Of a stretch of DNA of 7,736 bases, positions 6,487 through 7,736 are shown piece by piece. Position numbers and translations under genes: made by a program. This DNA is from an uncultured Blautia sp. (GTDB taxonomy: Bacteria; Bacillota; Clostridia; Lachnospirales; Lachnospiraceae): assembly GCA_934402155.1 (NCBI GenBank), contig CAKRTP010000084.1, positions 1-7,736 on the forward strand, written 5' to 3'. Within the stretch, counting starts at the first letter, position 1. Every line of letters begins with the position of its first letter. The notes under the pieces were generated by a model that was not told the origin of the DNA, made no database searches, and saw only the letters and a program-made list of their open reading frames with translations.

Positions 6487-7736
<1,250 letters not shown>

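Overview
The window looks like a stretch of core chromosome from a low-to-mid-GC Firmicute, most likely a gut Lachnospiraceae relative (Blautia/Dorea/Ruminococcus-like). This rests on strong AAGGAGG-type ribosome binding sites, A/T-rich spacers, sigma-A and ECF promoter styles, and protein flavour. The taxonomic call is inference from general familiarity, not a database match. All genes are on the + strand and no spacer exceeds 300 bases. I see no tRNA, rRNA, CRISPR array, insertion sequence or phage gene.

Layout: (1) 1-1464, the 3' part of a membrane hybrid sensor histidine kinase with a C-terminal receiver. (2) 1502-2717, a nucleoside salvage pair: deoD-type purine nucleoside phosphorylase and cytidine deaminase. 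(3) 2718-2873, a compact regulatory spacer: a possible sigma-A-type promoter, a strong intrinsic terminator whose U-tract abuts the next promoter, and an ECF-type promoter (TGTAAC-N17-CGTC). (4) 2874-4083, an ECF sigma factor overlapping its zinc-binding, membrane-anchored anti-sigma factor. (5) 4084-4214, a gene-free spacer with a possible RNA fold. (6) 4215-6328, a SpoU/TrmH-family RNA methyltransferase overlapping a MATE transporter by one base (TAATG). (7) 6329-6552, a weak terminator, a very good sigma-A promoter (TTGCAT-N17-TATACT) and a leader of about 100 nt with mutually exclusive hairpins, one of which would cover the ribosome binding site. (8) 6553 to the end, enolase, cut by the window edge about 36 residues before its expected C-terminus.

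The kinase and the sigma/anti-sigma pair are two separate envelope-sensing devices. deoD and cdd jointly recover bases and pentose phosphates from nucleosides. Enolase is central glycolysis on its own promoter. No clearly new multi-gene system is visible. The best leads are the stacked promoter-terminator-promoter arrangement before the sigma factor, the unrecognised extracytoplasmic domain of the anti-sigma factor, the switch-like enolase leader, and an enolase with an altered active-site loop.
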